DNA from: Lachnospiraceae bacterium
GTDB taxonomy: Bacteria; Bacillota; Clostridia; Lachnospirales; Lachnospiraceae
Assembly: GCA_021202635.1 (NCBI GenBank)
Contig: JAJQCQ010000017.1
Coordinates: forward strand, 7,840-44,974
Direction: 5' to 3'
Length of the DNA: 37,135 nucleotides
Positions 21,915 through 31,828 of this stretch are shown in pieces; within the stretch, counting starts at the first letter, position 1, and each line of letters opens with the position of its first letter. Position numbers and translations under genes: made by a program. Under the pieces are notes generated by a model. The model was not told where the DNA came from and did no database searches. It worked only from the letters and a program-made list of their open reading frames with translations.

Positions 21915-24456
21915 AATACATGTTCGACTTCCAGATGATATTTACCAGACGGCCGATGCACGCTTTTAATTCTTCCAGAGAAAGCGTTCCTTCTGCGAGC
22001 TCCTGACGGATGTTTTCGTGATCCTCCAGACGTCCCGGCATGACCATGTCATTCCCGGCGCGCATACAGCCGGCAGCGGTGCAGTCAGGACCGTCATGCG
22101 TGGTGGTCCAGTCGGTCATGATAAAGCCCACAAATCCCCACTCGTCTCTCGCTGCTTTGGTGCAGAGGTCGTAGTTGTTCGCAGCATGGATGCCATTTAC
22201 CTTATTGTAGCTGGTCATGACCATCATCGGCTGGGATTCACGGATCGCGATCTCGAATCCCTTCAGGTAAACCTCGCGGAGCGCGCGCTCAGAGAGAATC
22301 GAGTCAGAGCCCTTCCGATTATCCTCCTGGTTGTTGCAGGCAAAATGCTTGATGGTGGTGCCGCAGCCTTTCTCGGACTGTACGCCATTGGTCATCGCCG
22401 CCGCGATTTTACCGGTCAGGAACGGGTCTTCGGAGTAATACTCAAAGTTCCGACCGCACAGGGGGTTCCTGTGGATATTCATACCCGGAGCCAGCCAGGA
22501 GGTGACAAGCAGCATCTGCATTTCCTCTGCCGCGGCCTTGCCGACTCTGGCGACGGTCTGCGGATCCCAGGTCTGCGCCAGGGCAGTGCCCACCGGAAAC
22601 GCGGTACAATACTGGAAGTACTGTTCTCCTTCCGGTTCCTCTGTGTCTCTGCAAAGATAGCCTCCCTCGATCCCCTTCAAAAACGGTTCTTTGACCACAC
22701 TGCCATCTTTTACGAAATAGGTCCGGTTCAGGCGCAATCCGGCCGGGCCGTCCGCGAAAACAATATCCGAAAGCCCCTGCTCCTTTGCGCAGGAGCTGCT
22801 CTGTGCCGCGGAACCAGGCACAGACATACCCGCGGAACCGACAGTAGCGAGCATCCCTGCTCCCGGGTCGCCCGTTGAGAGCTGAATCAGCTGCTCTTCC
22901 GTAAGTGTGTCCACGAACTGCTTTACATTCTCCGGAATGCGTGCCGTCTCTTCTCCATAAACAACCGTCTCTGCCGCAAAATCCTCCTCCCTAAGCTGCA
23001 CCACCGGGAGCGTGTCCGTACTTTCTGCCTGTGCAAGCCAGGCCGCGCGGCGAGCCTCTGTTTTTTCCGCCGGAGCAGACAGCTCATCCAACTCTTCCTG
23101 CAGCGGACAGATATTTTCCGTCTTCACCAGAATCTGATCCGAAGCTACCTGCACCGTACCTGCCAGCGAGGAGCTTTCAAGACTGTTTCCGACAAAAATT
23201 CCATAAATCCCCTTTTCGAGCACCCAGCCCGGCGTCTTCTCGCAGTACGACGCAAGCTCATACGGCGTAAAGGAAATCTTCAGTTCTTCACTCTCCCCAG
23301 GCTGCAGCAGCCCTGTCTTCGCAAATCCAACCAGGCGGCGGTATTCCTTTGCCATCTTCTCCTGCGGGCAGGAAGCATACACCTGCACGGTCTCCCGGCC
23401 TTCTTTCGCGCCTGTATTGGTCACCGCTACGGTCACCGTGATCGCGAGCCGCGGCGTCTCCTGCGAAGCGTCTGAAACATGGGCAGTACCCTTCTCCGTT
23501 TCCCGGCAGGCACTCATGCCAGCCACCCGAATCGCAAAATCCGTATATCCCAGTCCAAAGCCGAAGCCATAGCGCACCGGTACTTCAAAGGTGTCAAAAT
23601 AGCGGTACCCGACATAGATCCCCTCGCGGTAATACTCCTTCTCCACATTTCCGTTGTTGTGGGAGAAGGTCGCGCTGTTCGGATAATCCGCATATTGATA
23701 AGCCCAGCTGTCAGTCAGCTTTCCTGACGGGGAAACCTTTCCGCATAAGACATCCGCAAACGCATTTCCGCCCTCGCATCCCAGCTGAGAAATCTGCAGA
23801 ATTGCCGCTATATTTTCATAAGTGTCCAGGAACGAAAGATCTACCTGGCCTCCTGCATTTATCACCAGCACCACCTTCGGGTATGCGGCGCAGATCGCTC
23901 CAATCAGCTGTGCCTCCCCCTTTGAGAGGTAATAATCCCCCTCCTTATCAAAACGATCCGCGCCCTCACCGGCCACACGGCTTAAAACATAGACCGCGGT
24001 ATCCGCCTCTGTTTTTTCAATCGCAAGATCCCCCGCCGGATAGACAAAAGGTCTTTTCGCATAAACATCAAAAAGTCGCAGCGCTCCGTCCGGAGAGCTG
24101 TCCGCCGCTGCCCAGATCTCGTCTCTCCACTGCTCTCTTGCTGCCGTAAACCGTCTGTCATAGTCATCCAGCCATTCCTCCGTCGTAATCCGGTATCCGG
24201 CCTGCTCAAGACCTTCCCGGATCGTCACACTGTAGCGCTCATTGACATCGCCGGAGCCGGTTCCGCCCTTAATTGTATGTCCCGCACCCGCGCCATACAG
24301 GGCGATCGGTGTAGCAAGAGACACCGGAAGCAGGCCTCCTTCATTTTTCAGCAATACAATGGACTCCGCCGCCGCCTGGCGCGCGACCTCGCGGTGCGCC
24401 AGCTCATAAGGCTGAACTTCCTGTGTCTTTGTGCCGCTAAATACACGTGTTTTCAT
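21913..24456 (-). CDS. Glycoside hydrolase family 3 enzyme with reversed domain order
   Basis: In most GH3 beta-glucosidases the barrel domain comes first. Here the alpha/beta sandwich is N-terminal (about residues 25-290, with ESIVLLKNEGGLLP), followed by a fibronectin-III-like domain (about 335-445), and the catalytic barrel is C-terminal (about 500-847). The nucleophile is Asp782 in GFIMTDW, and the substrate motif IKHFACNNQE is also in the barrel. This swapped order is known from some rumen and gut enzymes, for example Butyrivibrio BglA. The 847-residue protein lacks a signal peptide, so it acts on imported glycosides. AAGGAGG precedes ATG 24456. It is the last gene of the glycan operon, 33 bp after the fusion oxidoreductase. 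Confidence 0.92.
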   Translation of the reverse strand: MKTRVFSGTKTQEVQPYELAHREVARQAAAESIVLLKNEGGLLPVSLATPIALYGAGAGHTIKGGTGSGDVNERYSVTIREGLEQAGYRITTEEWLDDYDRRFTAAREQWRDEIWAAADSSPDGALRLFDVYAKRPFVYPAGDLAIEKTEADTAVYVLSRVAGEGADRFDKEGDYYLSKGEAQLIGAICAAYPKVVLVINAGGQVDLSFLDTYENIAAILQISQLGCEGGNAFADVLCGKVSPSGKLTDSWAYQYADYPNSATFSHNNGNVEKEYYREGIYVGYRYFDTFEVPVRYGFGFGLGYTDFAIRVAGMSACRETEKGTAHVSDASQETPRLAITVTVAVTNTGAKEGRETVQVYASCPQEKMAKEYRRLVGFAKTGLLQPGESEELKISFTPYELASYCEKTPGWVLEKGIYGIFVGNSLESSSLAGTVQVASDQILVKTENICPLQEELDELSAPAEKTEARRAAWLAQAESTDTLPVVQLREEDFAAETVVYGEETARIPENVKQFVDTLTEEQLIQLSTGDPGAGMLATVGSAGMSVPGSAAQSSSCAKEQGLSDIVFADGPAGLRLNRTYFVKDGSVVKEPFLKGIEGGYLCRDTEEPEGEQYFQYCTAFPVGTALAQTWDPQTVARVGKAAAEEMQMLLVTSWLAPGMNIHRNPLCGRNFEYYSEDPFLTGKIAAAMTNGVQSEKGCGTTIKHFACNNQEDNRKGSDSILSERALREVYLKGFEIAIRESQPMMVMTSYNKVNGIHAANNYDLCTKAARDEWGFVGFIMTDWTTTHDGPDCTAAGCMRAGNDMVMPGRLEDHENIRQELAEGTLSLEELKACIGRLVNIIWKSNMY

Positions 24457-24489
24457 TCAATTTTCCTCCTTTGCGCTCAATATTTATTA

Positions 24490-26661
24490 CTATCCCAGCT
24501 GCAGGGCGCCGGGCGCATACTCCATCAGCTCCAATCGGTTTCCATCCGGGTCGACCAGCCAGAACTGATACGAGCCATCGGCGCCGAGGGAAATCGGGGT
24601 ATCCGGCGTGATTCCATTTGCGATTACTGCCGCATATGCTGCCTGAATATCCTTTACTTCCAGACAGATATGCTGATATCCATAAGAGCCTGAAAGATTT
24701 TTTTCCTCTTTCAGCTGCCCTCCCTCTGTATGGAAAAGTTCAATATACTGGTGAGGCGCGACCTCAATAAAATCAATCCATGGCCTGTCTTTCATCATGC
24801 GCATACCCATCAGTACCTGCTGATCTATTTCCGGTGTCTGAGACATCGCATCCGCCAGATCCCCATATGTAAGTGTATCCACTTTTTTCAGGCCCAAACC
24901 CATGCAGTAGAACCTCTCCATGTTCAGCCCGTCTTTTACCTGATAGGCCACCTGCGTGGTATAAGAAACCTGCGAGCAGACGCCATGTTCCGCATTTCTT
25001 TCCATCAAAATCCGTGACTCGTCATCTTTCGGGTATTCCGTAAACGCTACCTCATTGCCATCCGGGTCATGTATCATAAATTCCCGGGAACCATCCAGGG
25101 TTCTGTGCACATCTTCGTCAATCGTTACCCCCATATCTGCCACCCTGTTACGAAGCCTTTCTATGTCATCGACCTCATAATTCAGCTTTATGAATCCATA
25201 ATTCTCCCGCCGATTCTCAAACATCCGTGAATTGTCACCCAAATCATGAAACAGCTCCAGAAACTGCCCGTCAGCCAGCTTCAGATAAGTAATCCACTTT
25301 CTGCCGCCCATTGCCTTCATTCTTTCGTAACGCGCCGTTTGTTCCTTCAAATGGGCAAGCTGCTCCTCATCCATACTGCGCAGCCAATCCCCCAGCGTCA
25401 GCACAAACGCCTCCCGCATCCCCAGCACATTCCTGTAAAAACGCAGCATTTCCGCCTCGTTCTTCATCTGGAATGACGCATGTCCAATATTGCGGACACC
25501 GACCGGGGATTGCGGCAAAGGAGCCGGTTTTTCACAGGTAGAAACAATATCAACAAACTTACCTTCTCCCCCGCCGCTCAGAATGCCTGAGAGCACTTCC
25601 AGCACATGCGCCGCCATTTCCCCGGACGCGCGGCAGGGCCGTCCCTCGAATATAGCATCCGCCATCTCCGCCGGGCCGACTCCACGTGAATTCTCGCTGT
25701 ATTGTGAAAAATTCCAGAGTTCCACCATTTCCGGCTTATTCCGCGGATCTGACGCGTTTGGCAAAAAGCGTACCGTACCGCCAAACTGATTGGGATCTGT
25801 CAGATAAAGGATACCGTTTTTCCCATAAATGGCAAAATAGGCCTCATCCTGTGCGTTTGTGTCCGCATCCATATGGAGAGTTCCCGTGATACCGTTCCGC
25901 AACTGCAGAACGGCCGACACCTGGCTCTCATTCGGTGTGTCCATCATCTGTCCAAACTGCGGATTCGTCGGCATAATATTTTCATGCTGCGGATATGGCC
26001 TTCCAACCATGCCGCCCACCCGTGCCACCGGGCATAAAAGGCTTACCAGCGCTGTCACATAATATACCGCATAATCGTACAGAATTCCCGCTCCCGGTTC
26101 CCGAAGGAAAGAAAAAAGTGACAGAAGCAGGTCATTGTTCCTGTTCGCCGAAATCGCGAACGAATGAATTTCGCCCAGCGTCCCGGCATCAATCACACTT
26201 CTGGCCGTCTGCAGGGCAGCCCCCAGAAATGTGTCCGGCGCGGAGCCCAGATACAGCCCTTTTTCTTTGGCAATTTCCAGCAGTTCTTTCGCCTTTTGCG
26301 GGTCATCCGTGATGGTTTTTTCTGTGTAAACATGTTTTCCCGCCAGAAGTGCCGCCTTCACCAAATCATAATGTACACCCACTGGTGTCAGATTCACCAC
26401 CATGTCGATCTCTTCGTCCATAAGGAGTTCATCTACCGTGCACGCCCGGATTCTGCAGGTCTTCGCATGCCCGGATTCTTCCTGCTTCCCATCCATTCTC
26501 GCATTAAACTGTTCCGCCTTCTTCACTGCGTTCTCCGGATGTCTGGACGCTATGGCAACCACCTCAAGCTGATCGAATTTTTCCATCATATTCGTCAGGT
26601 AAATATCACTGATTGCACCGGATCCGATCACTCCTGTCCTGCATTTCTTCCGTTTCATCAT
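24490..26661 (-). CDS. Gfo/Idh/MocA oxidoreductase fused to two VOC (glyoxalase-like) domains
   Basis: Residues 1 to about 380 form a Gfo/Idh/MocA dehydrogenase: Rossmann motif GVIGSGAISDIYL (10-22) and the VYTEKT segment (111-116), where the catalytic Lys115 sits in EKT rather than the usual EKP. Two VOC modules follow (about 390-545 and 565-720), each with a DPDGN turn near its end. By aligning the two modules, the first keeps His394 and Glu469 but has Lys492 and Ala539 at the other metal positions; the second has Gln570, Glu641, His664 and Glu711. Gfo enzymes oxidise or reduce sugar hydroxyls, often at C3 of glycosides; the VOC part may act on the product or bind the sugar. The substrate is not evident. 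It sits between the MATE and GH3 genes. Confidence 0.9.
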   Translation of the reverse strand: MMKRKKCRTGVIGSGAISDIYLTNMMEKFDQLEVVAIASRHPENAVKKAEQFNARMDGKQEESGHAKTCRIRACTVDELLMDEEIDMVVNLTPVGVHYDLVKAALLAGKHVYTEKTITDDPQKAKELLEIAKEKGLYLGSAPDTFLGAALQTARSVIDAGTLGEIHSFAISANRNNDLLLSLFSFLREPGAGILYDYAVYYVTALVSLLCPVARVGGMVGRPYPQHENIMPTNPQFGQMMDTPNESQVSAVLQLRNGITGTLHMDADTNAQDEAYFAIYGKNGILYLTDPNQFGGTVRFLPNASDPRNKPEMVELWNFSQYSENSRGVGPAEMADAIFEGRPCRASGEMAAHVLEVLSGILSGGGEGKFVDIVSTCEKPAPLPQSPVGVRNIGHASFQMKNEAEMLRFYRNVLGMREAFVLTLGDWLRSMDEEQLAHLKEQTARYERMKAMGGRKWITYLKLADGQFLELFHDLGDNSRMFENRRENYGFIKLNYEVDDIERLRNRVADMGVTIDEDVHRTLDGSREFMIHDPDGNEVAFTEYPKDDESRILMERNAEHGVCSQVSYTTQVAYQVKDGLNMERFYCMGLGLKKVDTLTYGDLADAMSQTPEIDQQVLMGMRMMKDRPWIDFIEVAPHQYIELFHTEGGQLKEEKNLSGSYGYQHICLEVKDIQAAYAAVIANGITPDTPISLGADGSYQFWLVDPDGNRLELMEYAPGALQLG

Positions 26662-26722
26662 CCATCCGCTCCTTTCTTAAATTCTCCTTACTCACCAACG
26701 TAAAACGCCGGACGCATAATCT

Positions 26723-28207
26723 TCAAGCCTTCTCATCTTTAATCCTGATTGTCTTCCACTTCCCGCTCTGGAAACGCAGCAGCACCAGCACCGAGCGCAG
26801 AAACTGGTCGCACGCCATTCCGATCCAGGCGCCGATCAGACCAATTTTCGCGACATATACCAGCAGTGCGGCAAGTGTCGGCCGGACAATCAGAACCGTT
26901 ATCGTAGTAATCACCGCCGTCGCCCTTGTATCTCCCGCTCCGCGCAGCGCACCCGCGATAATGAACTGTGAGGTCTGCAGCGGCTGCAGAAAGGCCATCA
27001 GAAGCATAATCTGCGCACCGGCCTCTACGATTTCCGGCTGTGAATTATACAGGCTGACCAGGTCGCCTCCCCAGAAGATAAAGACAACCGCGATCAGGAT
27101 TGCGACCAGAAAGCCGATCGTCCTGGTTCTCCTGCAGTAAGCCTCCGCCATATCCGGTCTCTTTTTCCCAAGGCTCTGTCCCATCAGTGTGGTAGAGGAG
27201 ACGGCAAACGCCTGCCCGGTCATAAAGGACAGTGCCTGAATATTCATACATACCTGGTGTGTCGCGTAAGCCGTCGTCCCCAGGGACGCCACCGTCTTCG
27301 CGAAGATAATCATTCCCACACGCATCAGTACCTGCTCCACCATGGAAGGAACACCAATATTCAGAATGTTGCCCATCATCTGTCTCTGCATCCGAAAGCC
27401 TTTTTTGAATTCCAGCTTCAGAAAACCATTTCCCCGCAGAATCAGCACCATCGCAATGGCAAAAGCCACCAGCTGCCCGATAACCGTTGCCAGGGATGCC
27501 CCGGCCACTCCCAGCGCAGGCATACCCAGATTACCATAAATCAGCAGCCAGTTAAAGAGTACATTTACAAGATTTGCGATCAGATTGTAATACATGCTCG
27601 ACCGGGAATCTCCCACTCCGCGCAAAGAGGCGGTGATCGTACTCGTCAGCGCCATGGTCAGAAATCCCGCCATCTGAATCTGCAAATACTGTGTCGCCCA
27701 CAAGGTCACGGTGTCATCCGTAGATCCCATAAAAAGCACCATCGGCTTCGCAAAGGCCACGCCGATGACGGACAGGAAAATGGTTGCCACAAACGTAAAC
27801 AGCAGCCCCTGCCGGACGACCAGATTGGCGCGCTCCTTATCCCCAATTCCCTTATAGCGGGCAACCAGAGCCGTCACACCGGTATTCATTGCGATAAAAG
27901 CAGTCATCAGCAAAAACTTCGGCTGGTTCGTCAGTCCAACCGCAGAGAGCGCCATGGCGCCCAGATTGGGATCCTCGCTTCCTCCGATGGAGCCCACCAT
28001 CATCAGATCGACCATGGACGCCAGCTGTGTCAGCATCAGCTCCACAAAGCTCGGCTAGGCAATCCGCAGGATATCCTGATAAAGCTCCTTCTCCTGTACT
28101 CCTTTCGGCAGTTTTTTCGATGATTGTGTCCCCAGATCGCTTTCGTCTCCCTCCGGCAGGCGATCCAGAACCGTACGCAGCCGATCCGCTGAAGCGGTTT
28201 TTGACAT
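26723..28207 (-). pseudogene. MATE-family exporter gene interrupted by an in-frame TAG
   Basis: The intact frame would start at ATG 28207, behind AAGGAGG, and encode about 494 residues. After ELYQDILRIA there is TAG at 28055-28057, and the same frame continues PSFVELMLTQLASMVDLMMVG, the normal first helix of a MATE protein. The rest shows the usual twelve hydrophobic segments and typical motifs such as ASLRGVGDSR and AGALRGAGDTR. Leu is the likely original residue. Translation could restart at GTG 28045, but it would begin inside the first helix and has no ribosome site. MATE proteins export drugs or metabolites by Na+ or H+ antiport. The lesion may be genuine or a base error. Confidence 0.85.
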
Positions 28208-28227
28208 AAATAAGCTTCCTCCTTTTC

Positions 28228-29904
28228 TCAGCAGGCTTCCACTACCACCAGACGATCCTTTTTGTTTCCAAAATGATTGTCGCAATTGTACTCCAATACC
28301 CCATCTTCCGGAGTGAAAACCCCTTTTTCCGCTTTCTCTCCGCTCTCCGGGTCCATCTCCCAGATCCGGTATTCCTCCGCTGTCAGTCCTCTTAAAATAA
28401 AGCTGCGCATTGAGGTCTCACTCATATATCCGACAACCGTCCGCATCTGCTCATCACCGGTAAAATAAATCAGAGAGCGATTCGCCACTTCCATAAAGAA
28501 GGATTTCGTCTCTGCCTTTTCTTTCGGAAGCGGCTTCAGACGGCTCCAGCCGACGGACTCATAAAAGTCACGGAAAATCGTCAGCTGATCCGCGCCGGGA
28601 AGCAGAAGGCCGTCCCACCACGCCAGGTCGCCCCAGCCGATACCGCCTACGCCCTTTTCCCACTGCAGCTCCCAGACGCCCAGACTTCCGTAGGTATAGC
28701 CGCAGCCGCCGCTCTGCATAATCAGATATGCCAGGCGGCGCATCATTGCCGCGGGAATCACGCGGGATACATATTCATTCGAATCTGCCCCCTCATAGCA
28801 CCCTTCGCTCTCCAGCACCGGATGCCCCGCGTACATCTGTTTGAATTCAGAATACATGGTCTGCGCCATATCAAAATCGCCGTGTCCGGCCTGGCTCATC
28901 GCGAAGTCGAACCAGTCCTCTTTTTCATAGAGCTTCGGGAACGGACGGCTGCAGGCCAGATGCACCGACTGCAGATTGCCATAAGCCTTCCAGCGGGCAC
29001 ACTCTAGGGCGACCTCCCGCCAGTCCTCCGTAATTTTCTTCAAATCTCCCATATAGCCCGGCAGTTCTCCCGCAAGCGTCCAGACCACCGGATAGGCGCC
29101 ATACCGCGCAGCCGTGTATTTCGCCATCTTTTTGTAGCGCTCCACACCGCCAACCGGGATGTCATAGCCCCAGGCGTAGCCCACCGCGATCAGAAGGCCC
29201 TGATCCGCGAGGTACTTCATCTTTTTATCTACATTATTCCGGAATTCCTCCACATTGGGTACAAATCCATGGTCCGTCTCCTGCATCAGATTCAGATTCT
29301 TTCCAAAATAACCGTCCCGCTTTCCATCCCGGAAGTTACACTGATAGACCGTAAACTTCTGCTCCACGCGCTTATCGACGCAAGCTTTAAACTGACTCGT
29401 ACGGACAGAATCCGGCAGTCCTTTCTGTTCCGTCGCATTCCCCGGATAATTCGACTCCTCAAATCGCTCTTCTGTCACAAACGTCCAGTGCGTATCCCCG
29501 AGCCAGAAAAATGGCGTCCCATCCGCATGCTCCAGATAATCGTGGTCCTCTGACACGCGAAGAAATCCGTGCTGGTACATCGCGAGTTCTCCTTCATAAG
29601 GTACACAATCCACCTCCACGCTGCCTGAAAAATCCTTATTTTCCGTGTCCGTACTGCCAATCACGCCGGTCCATCTTCCCACAGCCGTCGGCGCGAAGCG
29701 CAATACCCAGGTACCACCGGTTCCCTGCGAAGTGGCGCACCCATCCCAGAATGCCAGCAGACGAATGCGCTGGCCATCCGGGCCTTCAAAAACTCCCGTC
29801 ACATCCACATCCTCAAAGGGAGAGGGGTACGTTTTTTTTGTTGTTAAAATAATGTCAACCGTGCGCCACTGTTCGGCCTGATACACCTTCTGATTCTGTT
29901 CCAT
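28228..29904 (-). CDS. Apiosidase-like glycosidase (DUF5060 + DUF4038), copy 1
   Basis: The 558-residue protein begins with a beta-sandwich of DUF5060 type (about 1-75), then a TIM barrel of the DUF4038/apiosidase-like group marked by DGTPFFWLGDTHW (about 129-141), YPVVWTLAGE and SQAGHGDF, and ends in a small beta-domain. By homology the Glu in WTLAGE and that in PVLESEGCYEG are candidate acid/base and nucleophile; that assignment is inference. Without a signal peptide it acts in the cytoplasm. A GGAGG site precedes ATG 29904. It is homologous to the protein at 33847-35484, and the two flank the transporter genes. Confidence 0.88.
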   Translation of the reverse strand: MEQNQKVYQAEQWRTVDIILTTKKTYPSPFEDVDVTGVFEGPDGQRIRLLAFWDGCATSQGTGGTWVLRFAPTAVGRWTGVIGSTDTENKDFSGSVEVDCVPYEGELAMYQHGFLRVSEDHDYLEHADGTPFFWLGDTHWTFVTEERFEESNYPGNATEQKGLPDSVRTSQFKACVDKRVEQKFTVYQCNFRDGKRDGYFGKNLNLMQETDHGFVPNVEEFRNNVDKKMKYLADQGLLIAVGYAWGYDIPVGGVERYKKMAKYTAARYGAYPVVWTLAGELPGYMGDLKKITEDWREVALECARWKAYGNLQSVHLACSRPFPKLYEKEDWFDFAMSQAGHGDFDMAQTMYSEFKQMYAGHPVLESEGCYEGADSNEYVSRVIPAAMMRRLAYLIMQSGGCGYTYGSLGVWELQWEKGVGGIGWGDLAWWDGLLLPGADQLTIFRDFYESVGWSRLKPLPKEKAETKSFFMEVANRSLIYFTGDEQMRTVVGYMSETSMRSFILRGLTAEEYRIWEMDPESGEKAEKGVFTPEDGVLEYNCDNHFGNKKDRLVVVEAC

Positions 29905-29985
29905 GCCTTACCTCCTCGTATCACTTTTCTGTACGTAACTGCGAAGCTACTGAACCGTTCCCCTTCACCATCACAGGATAATTCT

Positions 29986-30013
29986 ATTCTATGATAAAAT
30001 CATCATTTTTCAA
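29986..30013 (-). promoter_or_regulatory. Possible internal promoter of the glycan locus
   Basis: On the minus strand TTGAAA (30013-30008) and TAGAAT (29991-29986) are 16 bases apart, with a leader of about 75 bases to the glycosidase start. It would let the downstream half of the locus be transcribed separately from the transporter genes. Confidence 0.45.
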
Positions 30014-30032
30014 GAAGAAATTATAGTACTTC

Positions 30033-30060
30033 GAAGGGCGCCTTTTTATTGGCGCCCTTC
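30033..30060. terminator. Perfect GAAGGGCGCC stem-loop after the binding-protein gene
   Basis: GAAGGGCGCC (30033-30042) pairs perfectly with GGCGCCCTTC (30051-30060) around an 8-base loop. It lies 81 bases after the binding-protein stop codon. The T-run (CATTTTTT) is on the plus-strand side, so as a minus-strand terminator it is not canonical. A related TTCGAAGGGCGC element occurs at 31705-31745. Confidence 0.55.
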
Positions 30061-30140
30061 CATTTTTTACGCGTTCAATAACGCACTCATTTTTTCTGCT
30101 TAATCTCTTATTCAGTATGATAGTATACCGTTTTCCCCGA

Positions 30141-31675
30141 TCAGCCTACTCCGTTTGCTTCCGCCCACGCGTCCAGCGACGCCTGCTTCGCGGCCATATA
30201 CTCCTCCAGACCTGCAGCCTGCAGCTTCTCCTCCAGCTCCGGGATCACCGTATCCGGATCGGAGAATCCAAGCAGAAGGCTTTCCACATACTCATTGTAC
30301 ACATTCGTCAGAGCTGTGTAGGTGGAAGATACGTCGCTGTTATCAAATGCGTATCCAAGAGCAATCGACTTCACGGATTCATCATTGAACGCTTCCATCT
30401 CCGTCCAGATATCCAGGCTGTCCCCTTCCCAGATCTCTGCGATGAACTGGTTCGGCATCTCCCAGTTCACGTTGTTGTACCATTCGGTATTATCTGCGTC
30501 AATGCCGTCCGCGTAGGTAATGTGCCCATCATCCGTGTACTGCCACTCGGTGCCTTCCTCGCCCCAGCAGAGCAGATTGGACAGATAGGAATCGGTATAG
30601 AATGCATTCAGGATGGTCATGGCTGATTCCGGATCCTCTGTACCGGAGTTAATGCACCACGGCATACTTGCCACACCTGAGGATTTCATAAAGTCATCGC
30701 CGCACTGGAAAATGATCATTTCGCGCCCACAGAGGTTACTCTCCTGCTGCTTGATACCCGGCTTGCCGGCAGTGGAATACGCCATCAGGGTTCCTGCCTG
30801 TACCTGCGTGGTCACAGCCGTATCATCCGTCAGGGCATCCTGAGAAATGTAGCCTGCCTGGTTCCATGCATAAACGCGGGAACAGAGATCATAGAATAAA
30901 TCACTGCTATACAGATCCTCAACCACGAGGCTGTTCTCCGGGTCAAGAAGCACACCGAAGGAATCACCGCCAACCTGGTCAACAAGAACACCCTGTGCCA
31001 GAAGGTTTGCTGCGGATGATGGCTCAAATACATACTTATCTGGAATTGTCTCGTGGAGCTGTGCAAAAATATCGCTAATCGTATCGATATCTGTGTAGAT
31101 GATCTCAGAACTCTCTTCTGTATACATAGAAGCATAGTCAAATCCGATCTCATCAAGATACTCCGCGCCGATCGCGAAGCAGTCCATACCAACTGCCATG
31201 TCTCTCATCTGCGGCAAACCATACAGCGTACCATCGATCCGGCAGGCGTCGATATATGTCTCATCCAGTGTCTCCAGAATACCGGCCCCATACGTCGCAA
31301 TCAGGTCGTCTTCTTCCAGATCCAGGCAATAGTCATTGTTCACACAGGAAGTATACCCCAGCGTAACCGCGTTGAACACATCGACTTGCTCACCGGAGGT
31401 CAGCATCAGAGTCATATTCTGATTGTAAGAAGCAGAATCCAAAACAAGCAGTTCCACGCTGATTCCAAAGTTTTCTTCCGTATACGCGGAAATCAGTTCC
31501 TGAATCCGATCCGCGCCTGCCGGCCGGCCCGTATAGTTCATAAACGACACAATTACCTTCGGCGTGCTGTTTTTTGCCGCCATCCCGGTGACCGGAGAAA
31601 GCATACTGCCTGCCATCGCCGTAACCATGCCCGCTGCGGAGCCCTTCAGGAAATCTCTTCTGGTTATTTTTTCAT
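30141..31675 (-). pseudogene. Sugar ABC transporter solute-binding protein with Tat signal, frameshifted at its start
   Basis: A consensus AAGGAGG site lies 8 bases before ATG 31675, but the frame reads MKK and stops (TAA 31666-31664). Removing this by one extra A in the six-A run (31667-31672) gives MKKITRRDFLKGSAAGM and then the full binding protein. The RRDFLKG is a twin-arginine signal. The mature part (about 480 residues) is an extracellular solute-binding protein of the family seen with LplB/YtcP permeases. No lipobox cysteine is visible, so anchoring is unexplained. Starting at ATG 31628 would remove the twin arginines. It follows two permease genes. The lesion is real decay or a homopolymer error. 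Confidence 0.85.
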
Positions 31676-31704
31676 TATTGTTCCCTCCTTAAATTAAGAA
31701 TAGT

Positions 31705-31784
31705 TCGAAGGGCGCGACAGCGAAGTTCCCAAAATTTTCGCGCCCTGCGTTATATAAGATCCGCGGAGAAGCAGCGCTCCGCGG
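31705..31784. repeat. Two stem-loops between permease and binding-protein genes
   Basis: GGGCGCG (31710-31716) pairs with CGCGCCC (31739-31745); its flank TTCGAAGGGCGC matches the element at 30033-30060. A second perfect 8-bp stem, CCGCGGAG/CTCCGCGG, is at 31761-31784. They lie in the gap between permease 2 and the solute-binding protein gene, where hairpins commonly raise binding-protein mRNA relative to permease mRNA; that role is inference. Confidence 0.55.
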
Positions 31785-31828
31785 CGCTTAACATTTACAG
31801 TAAACAACGTAAGTCATTTTACTTTGCA

